Below, in pieces: positions 25,301 through 33,068 of a stretch of DNA of 64,000 bases; positions within the stretch are counted from its first letter, which is position 1, and each line of letters opens with the position of its first letter. Made by a program: the position numbers and the translations under genes. Source of the stretch: Hymenobacter frigidus (GTDB lineage Bacteria; Bacteroidota; Bacteroidia; Cytophagales; Hymenobacteraceae). The notes beneath the pieces were generated by a model that made no database searches, had not been told where the DNA came from, and worked only from the letters and a program-made list of their open reading frames with translations. Where the stretch lies: positions 33,683 to 97,682 of the forward strand of contig NZ_BMGY01000014.1 in assembly GCF_014640435.1 (NCBI RefSeq), read 5' to 3'.

Positions 25301-26329
25301 ATGATGAAAAAAGCTGATTCTGCGCATCCCGCGCCCATTACCGTGCTCGTTAGACAAGCCGAGCAAGCAACGGGCTCACCCGCTCAGCAAGGTTTTCGGC
25401 AGGCCATTCTGGATGTCGAAAATCTGCGCGAACGGTTGCGCGACCTCCGCGCCGAGCAGGCCGAAGCCCGCCGACGCTACTGGCAGCAGGTAGGCCCGGC
25501 GGCTACGGCCGTGGTAGCCGCCCGCCACGCGCTGTACGCACCTTTGGAAGGGGCGCTGCTCCTGAGCTACTTCAGCCGCTTGGAGGAACAGCAGATTACG
25601 GCCGTGATTTTGGGCAATGCCCGGAACCTGGAAGAACGGTTTGGCGAAGATGAAGCGGCAATTATTGGCAAATACGCGCCGGCCGGCCATCGCTCAACTG
25701 CTAAGTCAGCCACTAGCGCTGCAGGCAATTCCGCTTCTGAATCCGACAGCCGCTACGTGCCCGACCCGACCCTGCCGCCCCATGAGCAAGCCGCCGCGGC
25801 TGCCCGCGCCCGCCGCAAAACCAAAGCCCAGCGCCAACAAGACACCGCCGCGCAGGCTGCGCAGGCCGACCAGAAACAACTCGAATCCAATACCAAAACC
25901 ATTTACCGCCAACTGGCCCGCACTCATCACCCCGACCTGGAGCGCGACCCCGAAAAGCAAGCCGATAAAACGGCTCAGATGCAGCGCATCACCGAAGCCT
26001 ACGAGGCCGACGACCTCTACACGCTACTACAGCTGCTGGCCGAATCGGGCCCCACCGATGCGGCCGCCGACGACGTGCTGGCCCGCTACACCCGCGCCCT
26101 GCTCCAGCAGCAAATCCAGCTAAAGCAGGAAATGAACGAGCTGAAATATGGCCCCAACGGCTTCATCACTGCCTCGGGTAAAAAGCAGGAGCTGGAATTG
26201 CGCCAGCTAAAGCGCGACCTGCGGGCTGAAGCGGAGTACGTGCAGCACATCGGCCGGCTGGTGAGCGAAGCAGACGGGCTGCGCGGAGTGCTGAGGCAGC
26301 TGGCGGCCGAAGGAATGGATAGTATTTGA
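25301..26329 (+). CDS. J-domain-like protein with coiled-coil regions
   Basis: 342 residues, cytoplasmic. The N-terminal third contains a charged helix (VENLRERLRDLRAEQAEARR) likely to be coiled coil. The middle is an Ala/Lys/Gln-rich linker. Around residues 205-250 the sequence TIYRQLARTHHPDLERDP followed by QRITEAYEADD carries the HPD motif and helix pattern of a DnaJ J-domain. The C-terminus is another long charged helix (KKQELELRQLKRDLRAEAEY). It probably stimulates an Hsp70 at a specific client; the client is unknown. Start taken at the first ATG of ATGATG; a TTG 6 bases upstream is also open. Confidence 0.78.
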   Translation: MMKKADSAHPAPITVLVRQAEQATGSPAQQGFRQAILDVENLRERLRDLRAEQAEARRRYWQQVGPAATAVVAARHALYAPLEGALLLSYFSRLEEQQITAVILGNARNLEERFGEDEAAIIGKYAPAGHRSTAKSATSAAGNSASESDSRYVPDPTLPPHEQAAAAARARRKTKAQRQQDTAAQAAQADQKQLESNTKTIYRQLARTHHPDLERDPEKQADKTAQMQRITEAYEADDLYTLLQLLAESGPTDAAADDVLARYTRALLQQQIQLKQEMNELKYGPNGFITASGKKQELELRQLKRDLRAEAEYVQHIGRLVSEADGLRGVLRQLAAEGMDSI

Positions 26330-26370
26330 GGTGATTCAGGGGCACGGTCCCGGCACCGTTCACCGTAAAA

Positions 26371-26467
26371 AAGCGTCATGCTAAGCGAAGTTGAAGCAGC
26401 TCTGCCACGCTACTAATTATATTTAGTATTGCAGTAAAAACGCTTCGAATTCACTCAGCATGACGCT
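26371..26467. repeat. PAL family copy 3
   Basis: AAGCGTCATGCTAAGCGAAG at 26371 and its imperfect complement ending TCAGCATGACGCTT at 26467 flank an AT-rich loop. It lies between convergent genes. Confidence 0.75.
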
Positions 26468-26494
26468 TTACTTTGGAGGCATTCCGGCAGGTGC

Positions 26495-26791
26495 TTACGC
26501 GCCTTTCGAAGCCAGAATATCCACCATTTCGATGTGGGGCGGGCTGGCCCAGAGGTCGGCGTGGGTGCCCAAAGCAGCGGCTACCTGACCGGCGAGGTGG
26601 GCTTTGCGGCCGGCTTCGTCGAGAAAAGTATCGAAAATACCGAACGTGGACGGCCCGAGACGCAAGGCATACCAGGTAGCAGTAGCGGGCTCAGCCTCCA
26701 CAATGGACAGGGCACCGGCCAGAAAATCGGCAACGGTTTGTTCGTGGCCCGGCTTTACTTCCAGACGCACTAAAAGAGCAACTTTTACCAT
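26495..26791 (-). CDS. Antibiotic biosynthesis monooxygenase (ABM) family protein
   Basis: 98 residues, a single ferredoxin-like ABM domain: VALLVRLEVKPGHEQTVADFL, then EPATATWYALRLGPSTFGIF and HLAGQVAAALG. Such dimeric proteins act as small cofactor-free oxygenases, or have unknown roles. The start at 26791 (MVKVALL) drops a 15-residue extension without domain sequence. It is the last gene of a probable operon with the hydrolase and TetR genes, with about 70-base gaps. Confidence 0.88.
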   Translation of the reverse strand: MVKVALLVRLEVKPGHEQTVADFLAGALSIVEAEPATATWYALRLGPSTFGIFDTFLDEAGRKAHLAGQVAAALGTHADLWASPPHIEMVDILASKGA

Positions 26792-26862
26792 GGAATAGGT
26801 GGTTTGGATTGGTGAATTGAATACAACAAGAGCCAACTGAATTCGGCTGTTGCGGCCCGGCG

Positions 26863-27783
26863 CTACGCGATAAACGCTATGGCAGTTTGCACCACGGCGG
26901 CATCGCGCAGAATACGGTTGTGGCCCAGGCCGCGGGTGGCGTGCAGCACCGCGCCGGGCCAGGCCGCCACAATCTGCTGACCTTCGGCAAAAGGAATAAT
27001 TTCATCGCCTTCGTCGTGCATTACCAGCACTTTTTCGGCCCCAATGCCCGGGCCAGCGGCCGCAACAGCGAAGGAGTCGGCGGAACGACCGGTGCGCCGC
27101 TCAATATGGTCGGCAAAGCGCCCCACCAGGTCGTTCGATAAATACAGAAAATCGACGAAGCGCGCAGCCACCACGCGGGGGCTCACCGGGGCGCTGAGCA
27201 GCACCAGGCGCGGCAGCGGCCGGCCAGCCAGCCGCACCGGCAGCCCCGCCACCGACGCCGCTCCAAACGAATGGGCCACAATGGCGCGCACCTCCCCCAC
27301 CGTATCGAGCACTACCTGCACCGCCCCGCCAAAGTCCGTGAGCGTAGCCTGCCGCCCGCCTGAGGCACCGTGCGCGGGCCCATCCAGGGCCACCACGCGG
27401 TAGCCAGCGGCCCGCAGCGGCAGCACCCAGGCCCGCCAAAAGCTGGCTCGCAGCTCCCAGCCGTGCACCAACACCACGGCCGGCGCAGTGGCCGGGCCCC
27501 ACTCGTACACGGCCACGGGACCGGTGGCGTAGGGCACGGTGCGGCGGGTAGCCGTGGCCAGCGCGGGGCCTTCCCAGTCTTTGGCCGGTAAGCGGCGCGG
27601 AGTAACAAACAGCTGCCACGCCTGCCGAAACGCCAGCTTGGGAGCCACAGCCCACAGCACTTTCATCTGCCAGCGGAGCCACCGCAGGCCGGGCGGCGGC
27701 GACGGGTAGCGGATTTGTGGGGCGGGAATGGACGGCGTTTCAGGCATGAACAGCTGATGGACGGGGGAATAAGTATTGGTCAT
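26863..27783 (-). CDS. Alpha/beta hydrolase
   Basis: 306 residues. After an N-terminal segment (LRWQMKVLWAVAPKLAFRQ) comes a hydrolase core: VVLVHGWELRASFW (oxyanion region), nucleophile in AIVAHSFGAAS, acid in MHDEGDEIIPF and His in RGLGHNRIL. The substrate is unknown. Start at 27783 (MTNTYSPVHQLF). It lies directly downstream of the TetR gene on the same strand and is a likely target of that regulator. Confidence 0.88.
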   Translation of the reverse strand: MTNTYSPVHQLFMPETPSIPAPQIRYPSPPPGLRWLRWQMKVLWAVAPKLAFRQAWQLFVTPRRLPAKDWEGPALATATRRTVPYATGPVAVYEWGPATAPAVVLVHGWELRASFWRAWVLPLRAAGYRVVALDGPAHGASGGRQATLTDFGGAVQVVLDTVGEVRAIVAHSFGAASVAGLPVRLAGRPLPRLVLLSAPVSPRVVAARFVDFLYLSNDLVGRFADHIERRTGRSADSFAVAAAGPGIGAEKVLVMHDEGDEIIPFAEGQQIVAAWPGAVLHATRGLGHNRILRDAAVVQTAIAFIA

Positions 27784-27852
27784 GATGATGCAATTCAATG
27801 GTGAAAGGGATGCTTTAATTCGTTGCACTGACGCGCTGGCCAAGCGGCGGCA

Positions 27853-28443
27853 TCAGGCAAAAAGCTCCAGCCGAAGCTGGCCCACGATGACTTGAAAAGG
27901 CGTCTCATCGTGCACCCGCGCCACTTGCAGGGCTCCGGCCAGGGTGGTGAGCACTTGGGCGGCCTTGGCGGCAGGACTACCCAAAAACCGCAGCGTGCCG
28001 GTGGCGCGGCCCACGGCCAGCACCTGGGCCAGCCACTCGGTCAGCTCCCGGTTGAAGGTGCGCAGCTCGGCTTGCATGGGGGCAGGCAGGGTGAGAAAAT
28101 CAGCGGCCAGCGCTCCAAAGAGGCACACGCGGCGGTCGTGGCCGAGGTGGTTGTCATACACGGCAAACAGGGCTTCGAGCTGCTCGTTCGGCGGCAGGTC
28201 GGCTACGCGGGGCAGGTCGCGCCACTTGCGCAGGCGGCGCAGCTGCCGGGTTACCAGCGCCGTGCCCAGGTCATCCTTACTGGGAAAATGGTAGTGAATG
28301 GCGGCCGGTTTCATGCCCAATTCCCGGGCCAGATGCTGGTAGCTGAACGCATTGAAGCCACGCTCGAGCAAAAGCGTTTCTGCCAAGTCGAGTATGCGCG
28401 TACGGGTGTCAGGAATGAGAGCAACAGAAGATTGGATTGACAT
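27853..28443 (-). CDS. TetR/AcrR family transcriptional regulator
   Basis: 196 residues. The N-terminal helix-turn-helix is clear: TRTRILDLAETLLLERGFNA, then FSYQHLARELGMKPAAIHYHF and PSKDDL. The C-terminal ligand domain includes CLFGALAADFLTLP, typical of the YcdC/AcrR-C-like group. Start at 28443 (MSIQSSVAL). A perfect palindrome overlaps its promoter, so it probably represses its own operon, which includes the hydrolase and ABM genes, until a ligand binds. Confidence 0.92.
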   Translation of the reverse strand: MSIQSSVALIPDTRTRILDLAETLLLERGFNAFSYQHLARELGMKPAAIHYHFPSKDDLGTALVTRQLRRLRKWRDLPRVADLPPNEQLEALFAVYDNHLGHDRRVCLFGALAADFLTLPAPMQAELRTFNRELTEWLAQVLAVGRATGTLRFLGSPAAKAAQVLTTLAGALQVARVHDETPFQVIVGQLRLELFA

Positions 28444-28450
28444 AGCGGGG

Positions 28451-28484
28451 CAAATATACAACTTACTTACTAATCAGTAAGTAA
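28451..28484 (-). promoter_or_regulatory. TetR promoter with 22-bp operator
   Basis: The minus-strand -7 element TATATTTG lies at 28458-28451. Just upstream, TTACTTACT and AGTAAGTAA (28463-28471 and 28476-28484) form perfect 9-base arms around AATC. A bound TetR dimer would cover the spacer of this promoter. Confidence 0.75.
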
Positions 28485-28496
28485 AAGTTATTATCA

Positions 28497-28532
28497 TAAA
28501 AAAATCCCTCCACGTATGCGTGAAGGGATTTT
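28497..28532 (-). terminator. Rho-independent terminator
   Basis: AAAATCCCT/AGGGATTTT outer stem with an inner CACG/CGTG stem. On the minus strand it is followed by a T-run, and it ends the PD-(D/E)XK gene transcript. Confidence 0.8.
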
Positions 28533-28552
28533 CATTCCTGAATATTTTGTGG

Positions 28553-29296
28553 TTAGCGCATTTCCTCGTTCCGGCCCGGGTCCAGCGCATCCACGGCGGC
28601 CTGCACGGCTTCGGCACGATAAGGGGGCGCGGTAGCGGGCGCTTTGAGCAGGCACAACAGGCGCTGGTATTTCTGGCGGCCCTCGGCCAGCATCTGTTCG
28701 CTCACTTCGATGGTAAACACCCCGAAGGGCTCTACTTTCTGCACGCCTACTAGCAGGAATCGCTCGGCGCGCAGGGCATCGGTGTAAAAGGCAGCCTGGC
28801 GGTCGTAGTCGTAAGCTGAACACTGCCACAGGAAGTGCTCGGCGTCGCGGGCCATGGTGGTTTTGAAGTCAATAACGGTGAAGGGCTGCTCGGGCTGGTC
28901 GACCACAAGGTCGGCGCGCAACTTGCAGAGCGTATCAGTCTGAGGCTCGGTAAAGAGCACACTCATCTCTGAGGCACCCTGCTCTAGCAAATCAGTCAGT
29001 TGCGAGTTCATCTTCACGCCTTCCACCAGCCACCACACCAAAGTATCGTTGAGACCGGGCTGGCCCGGTACGTAGTCGTCGGGCTCCAACAAAGCCGTGT
29101 GAAAGGCGGTGCCAAAACTGAGTGCCCCTGCGTTGGAACCGGTTTGGGGGCGCGGCGGACGGCCATCGAGGGCATCGCGCAGGCGCGAGAGGTCGGAGTT
29201 GGCAATGGCCGGCAGGGCGCGGTAGGTATCGTAGTCGAGGCGCAGCAAGTCGGGTCGGCGGAAGTCAGGGGCAGATTCGGTCACGGGGTTGAGCAT
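28553..29296 (-). CDS. PD-(D/E)XK nuclease-like protein (RecE/exonuclease VIII type)
   Basis: 247 residues. The pattern fits the RecE-like PDDEXK group: YRALPAIANSDLSRLRD, the FGTAFHTALLEPDDYV box, then LCKLRADLVVDQPEQPFTV followed by IDFKTT (D...DFK catalytic core), and a QCSAYDYDRQAAFYTDAL helix. Such nucleases usually occur in phage recombination modules; here no annealing protein or other phage gene is next to it. The start at 29296 (MLNPVTESAPDFR) removes an unrelated 43-residue extension. It may have a repair or host-defence role, but this is not shown. Confidence 0.82.
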   Translation of the reverse strand: MLNPVTESAPDFRRPDLLRLDYDTYRALPAIANSDLSRLRDALDGRPPRPQTGSNAGALSFGTAFHTALLEPDDYVPGQPGLNDTLVWWLVEGVKMNSQLTDLLEQGASEMSVLFTEPQTDTLCKLRADLVVDQPEQPFTVIDFKTTMARDAEHFLWQCSAYDYDRQAAFYTDALRAERFLLVGVQKVEPFGVFTIEVSEQMLAEGRQKYQRLLCLLKAPATAPPYRAEAVQAAVDALDPGRNEEMR

Positions 29297-29442
29297 GGTC
29301 GAGAAGGTAACAGATAAAACCACATAAAGGCTCTGCCGATGCCTGCTTTTGACGGGACAAAAGCGCAGGCACACCAACTTATGCATGCCTGGAATCGCCC
29401 GTTCTTCAACGCAAGCTACTGCCACTTACGCCCCTCCCCACC

Positions 29443-29865
29443 ATGGCCTCCTGGATTCCCTACGCCCTATTATCAGCCCTTTTTGCGGCCCTTACCACCA
29501 TTTTCACCAAAATCGGCATCCGAGGAGTCGACTCGGATTTGGCCACGGCCATTCGCACCGTGGTTATTCTGTTGCTGACCTGGGGCATTGCCCTTGCGCG
29601 CGGGGCCACGGCCGGGCTGCCAGCCCTCACGCAGCGCACGTGGGTATTCCTGGTGCTATCGGGTTTGGCCACGGGGGCGTCGTGGCTGTGCTATTTCCGA
29701 GCCCTCAAGCTAGGCCCGGTAACTAAAGTGGCACCGGTAGACAAGTTGAGTGTGGCGCTGTCTCTGCTGCTGGCCGCGGCTTTTTTAGGCGAAACCATTT
29801 CCGTGCGCGGGGCATTGGGCGCGGGCCTTATCCTGGCCGGCACATTGGTACTGGTGTGGAGTTAA
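29443..29865 (+). CDS. EamA/EmrE-type small membrane transporter
   Basis: 140 residues with five hydrophobic helices, equal to one half of a typical EamA (DMT superfamily) transporter: PYALLSALFAALTTIFTKIG at the N-terminus, WLCYFRALKLGPVTKVAPVD near residue 85, and FLGETISVRGALGAGLILAG at the C-terminus. Such half-length proteins would dimerise. The substrate is unknown. It is divergent from the nuclease gene. Confidence 0.9.
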   Translation: MASWIPYALLSALFAALTTIFTKIGIRGVDSDLATAIRTVVILLLTWGIALARGATAGLPALTQRTWVFLVLSGLATGASWLCYFRALKLGPVTKVAPVDKLSVALSLLLAAAFLGETISVRGALGAGLILAGTLVLVWS

Positions 29866-30040
29866 GCCAACTTTTGAAAAGGCAATTGAACTCTGGTTAA
29901 AACTTTTTCTGCATAAAATACCAATTAATCGCCTCAGTGTCACAATGCAATTTACACTATAATAACATTTTACCTATAAAAAATTTAATCCCATTAGGCT
30001 GAAAGCAATCGCGCGTGATTTGCATTATTACAACTTATTA

Positions 30041-30070
30041 TTTGATTAATGAATCTTTTTTTTAATTTTG
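30041..30070 (+). promoter_or_regulatory. Bacteroidota-type promoter for the 30172 gene
   Basis: TTTG at 30041-30044 and TAATTTTG at 30063-30070 are 18 bases apart, near the -33/-7 consensus. The transcript would start near 30076, so the tandem repeats that follow lie in its leader. The rest of 29866-30040 is AT-rich spacer with nothing recognised. Confidence 0.6.
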
Positions 30071-30092
30071 GCATTAAGCAAATAATTCCTAG

Positions 30093-30170
30093 CACAGGTC
30101 AACTACATCCTAATCAGCCACAGGTCAACTACATCCTAATCAGCCACAGGTCAACTACATCCTAATCAGC
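30093..30170 (+). repeat. Three tandem 26-bp repeats in the 5' leader
   Basis: Three identical units (30093-30118, 30119-30144, 30145-30170), each reading CACAGGTCAACTACATCCTA then ATCAGC, end one base before the ATG at 30172. Copy number could vary by slippage. Confidence 0.95.
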
Positions 30171-30171
30171 C

Positions 30172-31485
30172 ATGAAAAAATACTTTACTCCTTTGATAAT
30201 TAGTGCCATTTTAAATGGCTTACTCGCCTTCACGACCCAAGCTCAATGCACTTACACCGCCATTAGTGACGGGCTTTTTTCCAGTACCAGTACGTGGCGG
30301 GTAAGCTCTACTACCAATGCTACTTGTAGCGATACCCCAACTTCTAACACCGATGCCATCATTATCATAAATGGCTTCACCGTTACGCTGAATGTGAACT
30401 ATGCCCTAGCCAAGGGTGGCTCCATCGACATTCAGAACAGCGGCTCGCTGATAGGCGGAGCCGACCTGATACTGGGCGACGGTAGTGGGAATCAGTCAGC
30501 GACCCAACTGACGATTGAGCCCGGGGGTACGCTGCAGGTGGCCCAACTGACAGTGAATAAAGCAACTGTTATGATAGCCAACCCGCTCAGTGCCACGGAG
30601 CCAACTTCGCTGACGACCGACTGCAATCTGGTACTAATCAATTCCTTTATCACCGACAACAGCCAAGTATTCATCAACGGCAGCGTCGACCTCACCAAAG
30701 GGGGCTCCAACAATACGCTCTGCGGTACGGGCAGCGTCCGCATTATCGGGTGTGTATTTGGTGGCAATGGGGCCGTTAGAAAGCTGGCCACCAACTGTGC
30801 CTCGTCCCTTGTTACCACGGTGTGCTCTCAGCAGCAGCAACCCCAAGGGTGCCCAGGACCGGTTTCCGGTAACAATGCTAATGAGGGGGCCTGCGATGTG
30901 CTGGTGGGTACCTGCGCACCGCTCCCCGTCGAGCTTATCCTATTCACCGCCACGAACACGGCCCAGCAGGGGGTGGCCCTGCACTGGGTAACGGCTTCAG
31001 AGAAAAACAGCCACAGCTTTGTGGTAGAGCGTTCGGCCGACGGCAAAATCTTTCATAGACTGGGCACCTTAGCCGCCGCCGGTTCCACGCAGGCCCGCAC
31101 CACTTACGACCTGACCGATGAGCAGCCGCTGTCCGGCACCAGTTACTACCGCCTGCGCCAGGTAGACCTGGACGGAACCACTACCTACTCGCCGGTACGG
31201 AACGTGAAGCGGGGCCTGGCCAAGGGTGAAGGCCTAGCCGTGTACCCCGGCCGCTCGGCCCAGGAATGGGTAGTGCGCACCGCCCTACCCGCCGAAACCC
31301 TGGCGCAGGGTCCTGCCGCCGTGCGGGTATTCGATGCTTTGGGTCGCCTGCAGCAGGTGCCCTGCCCTGCCGATGCCTCCCAGACCGGCCAATGGGCCCT
31401 GGACTTACGCTCGCTGCCCACGGGCATCTACATTGTGCGGCTCATCACGGCAGCGGGCTCGTTTAGCCAGCGCATTGCGCAGTAG
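30172..31485 (+). CDS. Secreted protein with T9SS sorting domain
   Basis: 437 residues with a signal peptide (MKKYFTPLIISAILNGLLAF...AQC). The first half is beta-rich, with TWRVSSTTNATCSDTP and LVLINSFITDNSQVFINGSV, resembling beta-solenoid or G8-like surface modules. From residue 255 comes PLPVELILFTATNTAQQGVA, the standard lead-in to the T9SS module, with ASEKNSHSFVVERSADGKIF and a type A sorting domain (YPGRSAQEW, RVFDALGRLQQV, LPTGIYIVRL). It should be exported to the cell surface. Function unknown. The leader carries three 26-base tandem repeats. Confidence 0.88.
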   Translation: MKKYFTPLIISAILNGLLAFTTQAQCTYTAISDGLFSSTSTWRVSSTTNATCSDTPTSNTDAIIIINGFTVTLNVNYALAKGGSIDIQNSGSLIGGADLILGDGSGNQSATQLTIEPGGTLQVAQLTVNKATVMIANPLSATEPTSLTTDCNLVLINSFITDNSQVFINGSVDLTKGGSNNTLCGTGSVRIIGCVFGGNGAVRKLATNCASSLVTTVCSQQQQPQGCPGPVSGNNANEGACDVLVGTCAPLPVELILFTATNTAQQGVALHWVTASEKNSHSFVVERSADGKIFHRLGTLAAAGSTQARTTYDLTDEQPLSGTSYYRLRQVDLDGTTTYSPVRNVKRGLAKGEGLAVYPGRSAQEWVVRTALPAETLAQGPAAVRVFDALGRLQQVPCPADASQTGQWALDLRSLPTGIYIVRLITAAGSFSQRIAQ

Positions 31486-31523
31486 CCCGCAGGCAGCCAG
31501 CGCCGTATTTGCCTACGGGCAAG

Positions 31524-32465
31524 TACGGCGCCCTTCACGGTCAGGCTTCCGCCGGCCAACTCGTTGTTGGTGTAGAGCAGGTCGGCGGTGTTGCGCAGGC
31601 TGCTATTGTCGACGTAAAATAAGCGCCCGGTAGCGGCATCAGGGCCGTTTTTTAGCACCTGCAAGTCGCCAGCGCGGCGGCTTTCTAGGTTACCAGTGTA
31701 ACCGAGCGCCACTTAACTGTGGGCATTGGGGTAGAAAAACAGGCGCGGGTGCAGGGTGAGGCTGCGCACCCGGGGCACATCCGCGAAGCCGTCGCCATCC
31801 ACGTCTTTTTCCTTTTGATTGACCAGTCCCACAAACGCCGAAAAGCCCCAGCGCTGCCCCGGCCGGGCCGCAAACCCGTTTAAATCGGTTTCGCGCAGCG
31901 TGGTTTGGTTGATGCCCACGGCGTATTGCGGCGTACCGAGCGTGGGCCTTTTACTCACCAGGTTCACCAGGCCGGCAATGGCCCCGGCACCATAGAGGGT
32001 CGAATTTGAGCCTTTTATCAGCTCCACCTGCTTCAAATCGAGCGGCGGCACGGTGAGCAGCCCAAACGAGCCCGCAAAGCCGCCGTACAGCGGCACGCCA
32101 TCGCGCAAAATCTGGGTGTATTGCCCTGGCAGTCCCTGCAGCCGCAAATCGAGGTTGCCGGTGGTGGGCGAAGTAGGCTGAATCTGGGCCCCGGCAATGT
32201 CGCCAAACAAGCTGGCAATGCTAGCCGGCCTGATGCTGCTTTCCTCCTCCATTTCCTCTGCGCCCAGCACCTCCACCCGGGTGGGCAGGTTCTCGATGCG
32301 CGAGTTGGTACGGGTAGCGGTCACCAGCACCTCTTCGCTCAGCGAATCCTGCAGCATTACGAGCGGGCGCTGGCTTTGGCTCCATCCTCGCCCCGGCAGC
32401 AATGCGCCAATCAGTAAGCCAAGAAAACAGACGCGGCGGTGGCAAAGGGGAAAAGCAGTAATCAT
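31524..32465 (-). pseudogene. TonB-dependent receptor, truncated with nonsense codon
   Basis: From 32465 the minus strand reads a signal peptide and a TonB plug: SEEVLVTATRTNSRIENLPT, LRLQGLPGQYTQILRDGVPL, VELIKGSNSTLYGAGAIAGL and VNLVSKRP. TAA at 31713-31715 interrupts it, but the same frame resumes at once with VALGYTGNLESRRAGDLQVL and barrel-like sequence as far as about 31524. There it runs into the 3' end of the T9SS gene. A full receptor needs about 600-700 residues, so most of the barrel is missing. The plug of a siderophore or metal-complex receptor can be read, but the product is surely non-functional. Confidence 0.85.
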
Positions 32466-32586
32466 GGAAACAATAAGGGGCCAGCAAACCGGCAAAATTA
32501 CAATATGCCGACAGGCTTTTTAATCGCCCAAAATGTACTTATATCCGGCATGTAAGGTTTGTATTTAGCCTTCGTCTAAGTGCCCA

Positions 32587-32733
32587 CGCATAAGTAACCG
32601 GATAAAGAAGAACGTCATTCCGAGCTTGCCGAGGAATCTCGCTCGCGCCAGTGGGCGGCGCGGATGACTCCGGCAAGATTCCTCAGCAAGCTCGGAATGA
32701 CGTTCTTTTTGGTTGACTACGGTTACTTATGCG
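32587..32733. repeat. PAL family copy 4 with outer arms
   Basis: Inner arms AAGAACGTCATTCCGAGCTT (32608) and the complement ending at 32707. A further perfect 14-base pair, CGCATAAGTAACCG (32587-32600) and CGGTTACTTATGCG (32720-32733), lies outside. The right end overlaps the first open codons of the barrel fragment that follows. Confidence 0.85.
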
Positions 32734-33068
32734 CGACTACTTAATCGGAAAATCGCAACCTTCAACGCCTTATGCCCCTACCTTCTTCACCCTCGAAGCC
32801 GGCTACAACACCCGCACCGCCGGTTTCACCGACCAGTCCACCTTCAGCGCGCAAATAGGCTACGAATTTTTCGACAAACTTTGGCTTACGGCCAGCGCCC
32901 GCACCCTCGACAACATGCGCGCTCCCAATCCCAACAGACTCAACAAAATCGGTTTGGGTGAGGGTGTGGCCTATTCCGCCGCCACCCTTGGCGCGAGCTC
33001 TAACTTCACTAAGTATATTTCCGTCACGGCCGATACCGCGGGCGGATTCGGCAAGCTCAGCATGGCGT
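32729..33068 (+). pseudogene. C-terminal fragment of an outer-membrane barrel-like protein
   Basis: An open plus-strand stretch encodes about 113 residues with alternating barrel-like strands: FFTLEAGYNTRTAGFTDQST, FSAQIGYEFFDKLWLTASAR and SAATLGASSNFTKYISVTAD. It has no signal peptide, and its apparent start lies inside the palindromic repeat, so the N-terminal part is missing. The frame then runs antisense into argH. It looks like debris of a longer gene cut by the repeat or by a deletion. The family cannot be named. Confidence 0.55.

Noticed and set aside
30093..30170. CRISPR array
   Set aside because: The 26-bp units are directly contiguous with no spacers and no cas genes are present anywhere in the window.
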